A stretch of 64,000 nt of DNA, taken from AV69 sp963742315. Lineage in GTDB: Bacteria > Verrucomicrobiota > Verrucomicrobiia > Chthoniobacterales > UBA10450. Where the stretch lies: contig CAVULE010000007.1 in the NCBI GenBank assembly GCA_963742315.1, forward strand, positions 248,001-312,000, written 5' to 3'. Below, in pieces: positions 16,168 through 24,916 of the stretch. Every line of letters begins with the position of its first letter. The stretch's first letter is position 1. The position numbers were made by a program, and so were the translations under genes. Under the pieces are notes generated by a model. It did no database searches, was not told the origin of the DNA, and was given only the letters and a program-made list of their open reading frames with translations.

Positions 16168-17277
16168 CTATATTTTGCCGAAATGTACGTCACCGGGTTT
16201 GGCTGCTATTGATTTCAGACCTTGCCTAATGTCGTTTAAAATCCTACGCCTAACCTCATTTCGCCTCTGGTAATCTTTAGCGTATTTCGCTGCATGTCCG
16301 CGGCTCAAACTGAGGCTCTCAGCCTCTTTCCAGTAACGGGCGAACTCCTCCCAATCCTCGAATTGGCGACCATACGCCTTAACAAACAATGCTTTCACCA
16401 CCTTCCACCACTTTTCAAGAACGTCACTGCTTCGATTTAACATTGGCAGGCTCTTACTCCATCCTCGAAAAACTCTGGCCTCGTTAGGACTAAACAGCCC
16501 GAATGGCCAACTGGTGATAACTATGTTTTTTGGTGAGAGTTCGTTGTTGATTCTCAGAAGCGTATCGATAGGACTTTCACCAAGGACTAACTTGGGAAGA
16601 TTCTTTTGAATAGCGGCCTCGGCTTCGTCGTATCGCTTGCGCATTTCTGGTGGCATGTCTTCCACAAACGACGGTGGCTTTCGTGCGTTCTCGATTATTC
16701 CAAACAGCTTGCGAGCAATCTGACTTCCAAGCTGCCTGCCTAGTTTTCCTTCATAATTCAAACCTGTCTTTTCACCTAGACGAATGCGTTTGCGAATCGA
16801 TTCAAGGTATTCATTGTAATGCCGCTCACGGGTTATGAGTCCTGGCCAGATGGTTTGCTGCTCCGCGTTTGGATGGAAAAGCTCAGGCTTCGCATAACAA
16901 ACTCTTAAAAAGTCTTCAATAAGCTGTACCAGCCGTTTGCTTAGCAGTGTCGCGACATCTTTTGAACCGAGCCTTTTAACAAGACTGAGCAGGGTTCCGA
17001 ATCCAAAACAGGCTATATTATCAATTTCACGAACGCATTTGTAGTCCCCCATTTGATGGCCACACTCTAGCGCCGTCAGGAGGTTCGCCACGATACTCGT
17101 CGCACGAAGCAGTTGCAGATCGATCTCCTTAGAGGCGCGCGCATCCGTCGCGGCCTTCCCCATTTCGGCAATTGCTGCTCCATAACAGGAGTCTCTTACT
17201 TTGCGAAGTAGTTCTGGCTCCGACGCGGGCTGTTCACGCGGTTTTTTCTTCCGCTTTTGTGGTTTTGTTGCGGCCAT
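16168..17277 (-). CDS. hypothetical protein, element cargo
   Basis: 369 residues, mostly helical, no signal peptide or membrane segment. A Lys-rich N-terminal tail (KPQKRKKKPREQPA) is followed by a helical core. Distinctive stretches are LLTALECGHQMGDYKCVREI, FGFGTLLSLVKRL and VITSWPFGLFSPNEARVFRG. No catalytic motif or known family is evident. Base composition is more AT-rich than in the flanking housekeeping genes. It lies between the integrase and the HTH gene of the element, where phage satellites and genomic islands often carry accessory or defence genes, but a defence role is only inferred from position. Confidence 0.7.
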   Translation of the reverse strand: MAATKPQKRKKKPREQPASEPELLRKVRDSCYGAAIAEMGKAATDARASKEIDLQLLRATSIVANLLTALECGHQMGDYKCVREIDNIACFGFGTLLSLVKRLGSKDVATLLSKRLVQLIEDFLRVCYAKPELFHPNAEQQTIWPGLITRERHYNEYLESIRKRIRLGEKTGLNYEGKLGRQLGSQIARKLFGIIENARKPPSFVEDMPPEMRKRYDEAEAAIQKNLPKLVLGESPIDTLLRINNELSPKNIVITSWPFGLFSPNEARVFRGWSKSLPMLNRSSDVLEKWWKVVKALFVKAYGRQFEDWEEFARYWKEAESLSLSRGHAAKYAKDYQRRNEVRRRILNDIRQGLKSIAAKPGDVHFGKI

Positions 17278-17412
17278 TTCTTTTCATCCAAGAAATTTGT
17301 GGGCGGGTCATTACGAAAGGCCCGCGGTCAGTTGGGGGGACACGCCACGGTGTACCGCCAGCCCTGTCAAAAAAAAGAATTTCTTTTCGTGCGGTTGCGC
17401 CGCTTCGCACAG

Positions 17413-18558
17413 TCATACGGTTGCCGGAAACGCGATCACGGCGGCCTGCTTTGTCGGGACTGGTGCGAAGGTGACGCGCTGCGCCTGTGCGATGCTGTGC
17501 TCGCGTCGCAAGTGGCCGTAGGTTTTCATGGCCAGCGCGCCGCCGTCCTTGTGCCCAAGCCAGCGTGAAACAGTCGGAATGTCCACGCCGCTTTCAATGC
17601 AGCGCGTTGCGAATAGATGCCGCAAGTCGTGATGTGTGATGCGATCGGTTCCGACCTTTTTGCACGCCCGATCAAGCGCCTTTTGAGACTCCCGAACGGC
17701 GAACACTTTCGCGTCCAGTGGTTCATCGGCGCGTTCGCTTCGCATCCGCTCAAACAGCTCTCGCGCATCGGGAATCATTGGCACGCGGCGCAATCCCCAA
17801 TTCTTCGTGCCCGTCTCGGCATCGCCACGCACAACGATTTCTCCAGCGTCAAAATCGATATCGCGCCATTGTAGCGCGTTCGCTTCGCCCTTGCGCATTC
17901 CGGTAACGGCCAAGCCTTGTACGAAGTCGGCGCAATTGCGCGAGTCGCGGCTGTGACCCACGCGCATCTCCGCAAGTAACGCGTTGAATTTGTCTATGGT
18001 CGGCAGCGCGATCTCTTTCCCGCGAATGGCCGCACGTTTCAAAGTCGCTGCGGGATTGCTATAGATCACGCCAGCTTCGATCGCCACATTCAGAACGTGT
18101 TGAAGGAGTGCGATTGTGTTGTTGTAGTTAGTAGGCGATGCAGTTTTTCCGTAATTGCTCGCCCATTTTTTGCAATCGGGCTGCGTGATGTGGCGAACTT
18201 CGGTTTCATTCAGCCCCGGCCAGCTTTTGATCAGTGCGGCAAGGCGTTGTAGCCAATAGTCGCGCGTTCGCGGTTTAAGGCTGAGATTGTCAGCCAGATT
18301 GCGCAGATGAATGGCCGCGGCCTCGCCAAAGGTCATCTTGGCCGAGCCTTCGCCATTTCCATTGCTGACCCGTTGACGGTGTTCTTTAAGAAATTCCGCC
18401 AGTCTCGCTTGGGCTACGCTAAAATGCGATGTCTTGAGAGATTTCCAAACCTCTTTGCCGCTGGCGAAAGCTCTGGCATAGTAGCGACCGGATTTATGGC
18501 GAACGAGATTTTGGAGCCGCGTTCTTTCCCACGTTTTCATCGGTTTGCGCTGTGTCAC
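17413..18558 (-). CDS. tyrosine recombinase / phage-type integrase
   Basis: 381 residues. An N-terminal arm-binding region (KSGRYYARAFASGKEVWKSL) and a SAM-like core-binding domain (about 75-170) precede the catalytic domain. The catalytic residues are visible: Arg in TGMRKGE, His and Arg in HHDLRH, His in WLGHKDG, and the nucleophilic Tyr in MKTYGHLR. It should integrate and excise the adjacent element by site-specific recombination at a tRNA gene. The gene starts 75 bases from the 5' end of tRNA-Thr and is transcribed away from it, which is on the unusual (5') side of the tRNA for an element that uses the 3' end as attachment site. Confidence 0.93.
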   Translation of the reverse strand: MTQRKPMKTWERTRLQNLVRHKSGRYYARAFASGKEVWKSLKTSHFSVAQARLAEFLKEHRQRVSNGNGEGSAKMTFGEAAAIHLRNLADNLSLKPRTRDYWLQRLAALIKSWPGLNETEVRHITQPDCKKWASNYGKTASPTNYNNTIALLQHVLNVAIEAGVIYSNPAATLKRAAIRGKEIALPTIDKFNALLAEMRVGHSRDSRNCADFVQGLAVTGMRKGEANALQWRDIDFDAGEIVVRGDAETGTKNWGLRRVPMIPDARELFERMRSERADEPLDAKVFAVRESQKALDRACKKVGTDRITHHDLRHLFATRCIESGVDIPTVSRWLGHKDGGALAMKTYGHLRREHSIAQAQRVTFAPVPTKQAAVIAFPATV

Positions 18559-18633
18559 AAGGCCGACCGTAGAATAGCACCGTGAAAACGCAAGGAAAAT
18601 CTTTTATGATAACGACGATTTACCTATCAAACT

Positions 18634-18706
18634 GCCGACGTAGCTCAGCTGGTAGAGCAGCTGATTCGTAATCAGCAGGTCACGGGTTCGAATCCCGTCG
18701 TCGGCT
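18634..18706 (+). tRNA. tRNA-Thr (anticodon CGT)
   Basis: A complete cloverleaf: acceptor GCCGACG pairs with CGTCGGC; D stem GCTC/GAGC; anticodon stem GCTGA/TCAGC enclosing loop TTCGTAA, anticodon CGT, which reads ACG (Thr); variable loop AGGTC; T stem ACGGG/CCCGT with loop TTCGAAT; discriminator T. CCA is not encoded. Its 3' 46 bases plus two flanking bases are repeated at 21141-21188, the mark of a tRNA used as an attachment site. Confidence 0.97.
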
Positions 18707-18708
18707 CC
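18661..18708 (+). repeat. attachment-type direct repeat, tRNA copy (attL-like)
   Basis: 48 bases from within the anticodon stem to two bases past the tRNA-Thr 3' end. They are repeated 2.48 kb downstream with one mismatch (T to C in the 3' side of the anticodon stem). Identity stops on the left at exactly this point. A core covering anticodon loop to 3' end is typical for tyrosine integrase attachment in tRNA genes. Confidence 0.85.
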
Positions 18709-19140
18709 CCCTGTGAAAACACGGTGTTCAGGGAGTTTTGGGGAGGTGTTGCGTAACGGAATGCGCCGCACTTTTAGGCCGCGCGAGAAACGTCGTCGAA
18801 ATTTGGCGGATACGGGTCCCGGTTCTCATCGATGACGGAATTCAGCGGCCGTCTTCTCCCTTGAAGGCTTTCCCGACATTGCTGGACATTTCTGCCCACT
18901 CTCTTGCCTCATCATCAAGCATGGACGTTTTCCCCCCTCCACGATCCTTTCCTGCTCCTGTTTAGCCAGGCGTTTCGCCAGAGTCGAATTTGGTATAATG
19001 TGCCAAAAAGCTTTGGCTTCATCAAAGCTCACCAACTCGCGATAAGTGCTGTAAAGCAGCGCCGGATTAGCTCACCGGCTTTTGCCTGACACTGAATCCA
19101 GGCAGCGTGCGGCGTCGCTTTCCGTTACGGTTGCGCCCAC
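18707..19140. other. gap between tRNA and glycosyltransferase; possible ORF remnant
   Basis: No intact gene. On the minus strand (about 19056 down to 18842) a protein-like frame reads LVSFDEAKAFWHIIPNSTLA, then LAKQEQERIVE. A one-base shift at the run of G and A around 18940 lets it continue as SMLDDEAREWAEMSS to a stop. This could be a broken accessory gene brought in with the insert; no family is recognised. Confidence 0.35.
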
Positions 19141-20631
19141 ATGGGGGCCAGGACAACGGCGGCCAGGCCGAATACCTGCGAGGGCAGCACGGTGATTTCA
19201 ATTGCCTCAAGCGCCTCAAGCTGCCGGGTGACGCTGCCCGCAGGGCGACTGCGCGATGATCCGCGGTATCTCAGTCTAATGCAGTGGGCGCTGTACGTTA
19301 TAGCCGCGTGGTCTTTTGCATGGCCCGTTTATCGCGCCTTTCTGAACGTCGAAATTCAAAACAACGAGGGTTGGAATGCTTATTTCGCTGATGCTGCGAT
19401 GGGTAGGGTGCCACTGTATCCATCTCCCGATCAACTCATAACCAACAACTATCCGCCATTATCCTTTTACATGGTGGGTTTAGTTGGGCGGCTGGTAGGT
19501 GATCCGGTGTTAGCCGGCAGGTTGTTATCCCTGGTTGCCGTGATTGCGATTGCGGCAGGGATCGCCTTGAGCGTTAAGCGGCTCGGCGGAAGCCGGGTGG
19601 CGGCCGGCATTAGCGCTGCATTCTTTGTAGCGACCATGAGCCGATTTTTTATGTCTTACGTCGGGATGAACGAGCCGCAACTCCTCAGCGAAGCTATCAT
19701 GATCTTTGGGTTTCTGGGGTTTCTAATCGCCAGATCGAATGACCGTGGATATGTCGGGCCCATTCTCGTGATGGCTTTAGCTGGATTTGTTAAGCACAAC
19801 ATCATTGCCATGCCGCTGACTGCTTTCCTGTGGCTAGGTCTACGCTGTCGCCGCGAAGCTCTGAAGTGTTTCTGCATTGCCGCAATCGCCATGATAACGG
19901 GAACCGCACTTTGTTATGCTTTTTTCGGTCGGAACTTCTTTTTGAACATCTTATCCCCCAGGCAGTATTCGTTGAACAGGGCTCTTCACATTTTTGAAGA
20001 GTTAGAATGGGTGTCTGTCGGTTTACTAGCTTGCCTTTACAACGCTTGGGCTCGTCGGCATGACGCCCGCGTTCAGCTTTGCAGTTGTCTCATAGCAATT
20101 GCCTTATGCTCATATTTCTTACAGAGAGGCGGTGCTGGAGTGTATCTCAATGCTCAATTTGACCTCGTTATTGCCGTCGCGATCGGCCTTGGTCTGGCGT
20201 TCACTCAAATTCCGCTATGGCCTGTCGTGCGCCATCTTCGATGGGAACGAGCTCAGGCAATTCTAATGCTTGCCTTGTGCGTGCGGCTGCTGGCGTCAAA
20301 ACAACTTCAACCGGTACGGCTGGTATTCGGTCGCAGTTTCATAAACGAGATCGCGATGCGGGAGCGGGCGATGACTGATGGCATCGAGCGCGTGCGACGA
20401 ATTCCTGGCGATGTATTCTGCCGGCCTTTAGTGAGCTATCGAGCGGGCAAACCGTTTGCGGTCGATGGATTTAACGCGAAGCAAAGAATTTTGGCCGGGG
20501 CACTAGCAAAGGACGCTATAAGCGCCCGGGTGGCCGCCGGAACCTTAAGGATCGTGGAGGTTGATCAGCACGCCCACTGGAGCCCGCAGACAGATAGGGA
20601 CGTTTTAAACGTGGACATTTTAAACAGATAA
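19141..20631 (+). CDS. membrane glycosyltransferase, GT-C/ArnT-like
   Basis: Up to 496 residues with about nine to ten transmembrane helices. EIQNNEGWNAYFADAAMGRV and LITNNYPPLSFYMVG form the acidic first periplasmic loop and the following PP motif expected of GT-C-fold transferases that use lipid-linked sugars (GT39/GT87/ArnT-like). The C-terminal 150 residues are a soluble periplasmic tail. Likely role: adding sugar to an envelope polymer or lipid. The start is uncertain: GTG at 19228 or ATG at 19279 would still keep the first helix and omit a non-conserved leader. It is the only sizeable gene between the two tRNA-Thr repeat copies, so it is probably imported cargo. Confidence 0.75.
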   Translation: MGARTTAARPNTCEGSTVISIASSASSCRVTLPAGRLRDDPRYLSLMQWALYVIAAWSFAWPVYRAFLNVEIQNNEGWNAYFADAAMGRVPLYPSPDQLITNNYPPLSFYMVGLVGRLVGDPVLAGRLLSLVAVIAIAAGIALSVKRLGGSRVAAGISAAFFVATMSRFFMSYVGMNEPQLLSEAIMIFGFLGFLIARSNDRGYVGPILVMALAGFVKHNIIAMPLTAFLWLGLRCRREALKCFCIAAIAMITGTALCYAFFGRNFFLNILSPRQYSLNRALHIFEELEWVSVGLLACLYNAWARRHDARVQLCSCLIAIALCSYFLQRGGAGVYLNAQFDLVIAVAIGLGLAFTQIPLWPVVRHLRWERAQAILMLALCVRLLASKQLQPVRLVFGRSFINEIAMRERAMTDGIERVRRIPGDVFCRPLVSYRAGKPFAVDGFNAKQRILAGALAKDAISARVAAGTLRIVEVDQHAHWSPQTDRDVLNVDILNR

Positions 20632-21140
20632 TGAATTTCCACTCGTAGCGAGAGCATTTACCAGAAATATAGCCGTTGCCGGGGCGCGGGGTTTTTTTGC
20701 GGGTGCGATGCGTGAGAAAAAGCATGATCTTGGCGCAACATTGAGTTTGCACGGGCAGTTAACTGGGGCATTCGCAGTGACTGTCAGCCAAAACAGGCCA
20801 ACAAAATGACCAACGCCGCAATAAGTACCGCCACAACGGTCTGGTTCTCTTAATCAACGCCGATGAGCGTCAAAGCGAAAAAAAAGCACGAAAGAGCCGA
20901 AAATCACCCGCTCTCATAGATGTCCGGTTCGAATGGTGTGCGATACCAATCGTGATTGCACGGAGGATGGCGCAAATATGGGTGCAATTGACGAATTTTG
21001 AGGGTACAGGAGGTTTTCAACGGGGCTTGCCGGGTTACCGTACAATTTCCCGGTCTTGGAGGGAGTCAGTTTTCGAAACAATTTTCTTGCGGTGAAATTA
21101 TAACCCACTTGTACAAAGAAACCTATATCAGATCAAGATT
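20632..21140. other. 509-base gap, no gene seen
   Basis: Nothing convincing on either strand. The sequence is more AT-rich than its surroundings and has several short homopolymer runs, fitting non-coding or decayed DNA at the right end of the insert bounded by the tRNA repeats. Confidence 0.5.
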
Positions 21141-21188
21141 CTGATTCGTAACCAGCAGGTCACGGGTTCGAATCCCGTCGTCGGCTCC
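21141..21188 (+). repeat. partial tRNA-Thr copy (attR-like direct repeat)
   Basis: The 3' 46 bases of tRNA-Thr(CGT) plus two following bases, without any 5' half, so it cannot make a tRNA. It differs from the intact gene at one base. The glycosyltransferase gene after it begins 5 bases downstream. This suggests that the ancestral chromosome had tRNA-Thr directly followed by that gene and that about 2.5 kb were inserted at the tRNA 3' end. Confidence 0.85.
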
Positions 21189-21193
21189 GCCTC

Positions 21194-21931
21194 ATGCCAA
21201 TAGCGATTATTGTTCCAACCTTAGAGGAAGTGGACAACATCGTGCCGCTGGTGGAACAGATCGAGCAAACGAACGTTCCGTTCGGCGAAATCATCTTCGT
21301 CGATGACGGCTCGATTGACGGCACGCGTGAGAAGATTCGCGCGCTGGCTACGGCGCATCGGGTGCGCCTGATCGAACGTGACGGAGCTGAACGCGGATTG
21401 GCCGGCGCCATTATCGCTGGCGCCTATGCATCATCGGCCGACGTTTTTGTGGTGATGGATGCCGACCTTAGCCATCCGCCGGAAAAAATCGCATCTTTAT
21501 TGCAACCGTTATTGGCGAATGAAGCCGATCTCGTCATCGGCAGCCGCTACATTCCTGGTGGGACAACGCCGGGTTGGCCGGCCTGGCGCCGATTTCTCTC
21601 GCGCGTCGCATCCGCGCTGGCCTATCCGCTTACCGGCGTGCACGATTCCATGGGCGGATTTTTCGCGATCCGACGCGAGTGTTTACTGCACTTTGCCGCG
21701 CAGGCTGCGGGCTTCAAGATTGTGTTCGAAACACTTGTGCGGGGGCGAAAAACTTTGCGGGTGCGCGAAGTGCCGATCGTCTTCCGGGACCGCGTCCGAG
21801 GAATATCCAAAATGTCGTTAGCTCAGGCGGTCCGCTTTGGGGTGGCCTGGTTGCGCGCGATTGGGAGGCCAATAACGGAGCGCAAGACTGTAACGCCGCC
21901 ATTGCCAGCGCAGAAATTATCGGGCGATTAA
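21194..21931 (+). CDS. family 2 glycosyltransferase, dolichol-phosphate mannosyltransferase-like
   Basis: 245 residues. GT-A fold with the expected order of motifs: IVPTLEEVDNIVPLV at the N-terminus, VDDGSIDGT for nucleotide binding, VMDADLSHPPEKI (D-x-D metal site), VIGSRYIPGG, and a C-terminal REVPIVFRDRVRGISKM segment. This is the polyprenyl-monophosphomannose synthase (DPM1-like) pattern without the extra membrane domain. It would move a sugar from a nucleotide donor to a polyprenyl phosphate on the cytoplasmic face, making lipid-linked donors that GT-C or GT87 enzymes nearby could use. Its 3' end overlaps the convergent GT87 gene by 15 bases. Confidence 0.88.
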   Translation: MPIAIIVPTLEEVDNIVPLVEQIEQTNVPFGEIIFVDDGSIDGTREKIRALATAHRVRLIERDGAERGLAGAIIAGAYASSADVFVVMDADLSHPPEKIASLLQPLLANEADLVIGSRYIPGGTTPGWPAWRRFLSRVASALAYPLTGVHDSMGGFFAIRRECLLHFAAQAAGFKIVFETLVRGRKTLRVREVPIVFRDRVRGISKMSLAQAVRFGVAWLRAIGRPITERKTVTPPLPAQKLSGD

Positions 21932-23161
21932 GTCTGGGTGGCGGCGAAGATTGATCGCGAGCGCAAGATAAAGCATGAGAGCGGCGAAAAATAGGCTGCC
22001 ATAAATTTGTGCCAGGCGCGGCGCGATCCCCGTCGCCGTTAAAAGCGCGAGCGCAATCAACAACCAGATCAGCGATGCCGGTACTTCCAAGCTCCGTTTG
22101 ATCAGGAGCGCGAGAGGAAACATCAGCCAGACAAATAAGTAACCGAAGGTGAGCGGCGTAAAAATCAGGATCAGGCTTAAAAGCGCGGCGAATTCCCGCG
22201 CGTCTCCTTCCGGCGCACGTTGGCGTGGCATTGCCGCAACAAAGGAAACGCCCAGGAGAAGCGCGCCCGCAATGATGACGATGTTTACCGTCCTGAAATC
22301 AAGATCGGCGACATTCGCGTAAGCTGGTGGACTGGGTGCCTCATCGACGCTGACTCGCCTGAGCAAACGATTGGCCAGACCGAAAATCGATTGATTTTTC
22401 CAGGTATAACCGCGCTCCGGCCGTTGCGCGATCCCACCTTGTTCATAATGCAGCATCCCGCGTTGCCAATCGCGAGCGTCGTCCAAGGTCTGGTGCCATC
22501 CGCGAAACGGAATTGGCAGAAGCAAAAGCAAGATGACCAGGGCGATGACCAGTGAAATCGCGGCTGTCCAATAACGGCGATAAACAAAATAAAAAATCGC
22601 GAGCAACGGAAACGCTTTGATCGCGACCGCGAGCGCAACCAGGGCGCCGGCTAAAATTTCGTGGCCATGGCGCAAGCTGAGAAAAGCCCCGAGCATCAGC
22701 GCGAGCAAAACCAGGCTGGGTTGGCCGAGATGATAACTCGACCAGACAAACGGAATGACAATTAAATTGGCAATGACAACCGGCGCGTTCTGAGCGCGTT
22801 GCTCCGAAATCAACGCGCTCGAAAACCGGATGCACAGAATCCACGCCATCGTATTTAGAGCCGACAAAATCAAAATCAGCGCGGGCTTTCCAAAAAATGC
22901 CGGCCCCGCCAACAGCAACGCGCAGGTGGGCGGATACATGAACGGAAAATTTTGCGCGTGCGGGTAAAGCTCGCCGCCGCGCAGGACGGTTTGCCCTGCA
23001 TCAAACCAAGTCCGGTAATCCATCTGCGTGCCGCTGTGCAAAAAGCGGACAAAGGGCAGAAGGGTGAAGGTCGTCGCCGTAGTGAGAAACAGCACCCGGA
23101 TCAGGAGCCGCGCGCGCGAACCTTCCAGTCGCTCAGTCAGAACTCGCAGCCGAGCGATCAC
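21917..23161 (-). CDS. GT87 (DUF2029) membrane mannosyltransferase-like protein
   Basis: 414 residues, around ten transmembrane helices. MDYRTWFDAGQTVLRGGELY and FPFMYPPTCALLL are the DUF2029/GT87 signature: an acidic loop with catalytic Asp, then the YPP motif. This GT-C fold family includes mycobacterial polyprenol-dependent mannosyltransferases. It likely uses the lipid-linked sugar made by the neighbouring DPM1-like enzyme. Its GTG start overlaps the gatA stop (GTGA), so it is the last gene of a five-gene minus-strand operon with gatC and gatA. Confidence 0.85.
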   Translation of the reverse strand: MIARLRVLTERLEGSRARLLIRVLFLTTATTFTLLPFVRFLHSGTQMDYRTWFDAGQTVLRGGELYPHAQNFPFMYPPTCALLLAGPAFFGKPALILILSALNTMAWILCIRFSSALISEQRAQNAPVVIANLIVIPFVWSSYHLGQPSLVLLALMLGAFLSLRHGHEILAGALVALAVAIKAFPLLAIFYFVYRRYWTAAISLVIALVILLLLLPIPFRGWHQTLDDARDWQRGMLHYEQGGIAQRPERGYTWKNQSIFGLANRLLRRVSVDEAPSPPAYANVADLDFRTVNIVIIAGALLLGVSFVAAMPRQRAPEGDAREFAALLSLILIFTPLTFGYLFVWLMFPLALLIKRSLEVPASLIWLLIALALLTATGIAPRLAQIYGSLFFAALMLYLALAINLRRHPDLIAR

Positions 23162-24634
23162 GCGGCAATCGGCTCAATTACCGGACGTGCTTCATGCCAG
23201 TCGGTGCTTTGTTCATAAGCGTGCGCAATTTGAAAAATGCGCGCTTCATCCAGCGCTTTTCCGAGGAGCTGCAATCCGATCGGCAACTTCTTGCCGTTTT
23301 CGGACTCGGCAAACCCACAGGGAACACTGATGCCGCAAATTCCGGCGAGGTTCGCAGCGTTTGTGAAAATATCCGCCAGATACATCTGCAACGGGTCGGT
23401 TCGTTTTCTCGCCCAGCTTGAATGCCGGGCTGGGCGACGTTGGCGAAACGAGGGCTTCGACTTTCTCAAACGCGCGCACGAAATCCTGACGGATGAGCTC
23501 GCGCACTTTTTGGGCACGCAAATAATAGGCATCGTAATAACCGGAACTGAGAACGTAGGTGCCGAGAATAATTCGCCGCTTTACTTCCGCGCCGAATCCT
23601 TCCGCACGCGTGCGGGCGTAATGATCAAACAAGCTGCTCACGTTCTCCGCCCGATGCCCGTAGCGCACACCGTCAAAGCGCGCGAGGTTGGCCGAAGCTT
23701 CCGCCGTCGCCAGAATGTAGTAAACGCTGATGGCGTAGTCCGTATGCGGAAGCGAAACCTCGACGATCTCCGCGCCGAGTTCGCCTAGCTGTTTCACCGC
23801 GACAATGACCGCGCTTTTCACCACCGGATCGACGCCTTCAATCATATATTCCTTTGGCAGGCCAATGCGGATGCCTTTCAGGTCACGGCCAAGATTCTTG
23901 GTATAATCCGGGACCGGGGCATTGAGCGAAGTGGAATCGTGCGAATCGTGGCCGGCAATCGCATTCATCAGCAAAGCGGAGTCGCGTACAGTTTTCGTTA
24001 GCGGCCCGATCTGATCGAGGGAAGAAGCGAAGGCCACGAGACCGAAGCGCGAGACTCGACCGTAGCTGGGTTTGAACCCGACTATTCCGGAGAGTGCGGC
24101 CGGCTGACGAATCGATCCACCGGTGTCGGTGCCAAGCGCGCCGAAAGCAATATCCGCGGCGACGGCGGCGGCCGATCCGCCGCTTGATCCGCCCGGCACC
24201 CGCGAAAGGTCCCAGGGATTACGCGTGACCTGGACGCTGGAATTTTCCGTCGAGGAACCCATGGCAAATTCGTCCATGTTCATCCGGCCAAACGGAATTG
24301 CGCCGTGCCCGCGCAATTTCTCGATCACGGTTGCGCTGTAGGGCGCACGATAGCCGCGCAAGATCTTGGAAGCACAGGTGCATTGCTGGCCTTCGACGTT
24401 GATCAGATCCTTGATCGCGATCGGAATCCCGCCCAGCGGCAAACTCACGTCCGCTTTTTCCGCCTCCGCCATCGCCGTGGCAAAATCGTGCACCAAATAC
24501 GAGCCGATTTCGGGATCAACGGCGTTGATTCGCTCCTCCAGTGCCTGCAACGTCTCACTTGGCGAAATTTCCCCTCGCCGGAGAAAATCCCTGAGTTCGA
24601 TGATGCTGAGCGCCGGCAGATCGCGCTTCGTCAT
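23158..24634 (-). CDS. gatA: Asp-tRNA(Asn)/Glu-tRNA(Gln) amidotransferase subunit A (frameshifted)
   Basis: About 492 residues after correcting one extra base near 23398-23401. Upstream the frame reads to PSPAFKLGEKT, and the other frame resumes at DPLQMYLADIFTNAANLAG and runs to the end. Amidase-signature catalytic triad: Lys in IAIKDLINV, cis-Ser in GGSSGGSAAAV, nucleophile Ser in TDTGGSIRQPA. GatA releases ammonia from glutamine for transamidation of misacylated tRNA with GatB and GatC. The ATG overlaps the gatC stop (ATGA). Everything but the single indel looks intact, and the gene is normally essential where AsnRS or GlnRS is missing, so a sequencing error is likely. gatB is not in this window. 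Confidence 0.92.
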
Positions 24635-24915
24635 TCCACAACTTTGGTGACGATGAAAAGATTGTTGGCCTGCCGGGGTGCGTTGCTCAAGGCTTCGGTG
24701 GCAGTGAGCCAATCGCAAGGTTCATCTGCGCGAAAAACATTGAAAATCGGGACCGCATGCGCAGCCGCTTCCACTCCCTCGACGTTCACTTCCTTTAATT
24801 TTTCTGCGTACTTCAAGACGTCGCCGAGTTGTTTTTGAAAAAGCTCGGTCTCCTGCGCGGTCAATTGCAGCCTGGCTAATTGCGCGACGTAAGCAACGTC
24901 GAGTTCGCTTGCCAT
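24631..24915 (-). CDS. gatC: Asp-tRNA(Asn)/Glu-tRNA(Gln) amidotransferase subunit C
   Basis: 94 residues, the normal GatC length. VAYVAQLARLQLTAQETELF and LGDVLKYAEKLKEVNVEGVE are the conserved first helices, and a DEP/NAP region (RADEPCDWL, LSNAPRQANN) ends with LFIVTKVVE, the typical C-terminus. GatC stabilises the GatA-GatB interface. The gene starts one base after the preceding coiled-coil gene and overlaps gatA. Confidence 0.95.
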   Translation of the reverse strand: MASELDVAYVAQLARLQLTAQETELFQKQLGDVLKYAEKLKEVNVEGVEAAAHAVPIFNVFRADEPCDWLTATEALSNAPRQANNLFIVTKVVE

Positions 24916-24916
24916 T

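Noticed and set aside
14438..18558. Complete prophage
   Set aside because: Integrase, HTH and primase-like genes are present, but there are no capsid, terminase, tail or lysis genes; a small integrative element fits better.
24305..24838. 177-codon plus-strand frame opposite gatA/gatC
   Set aside because: Antisense to two conserved genes; composition is random.
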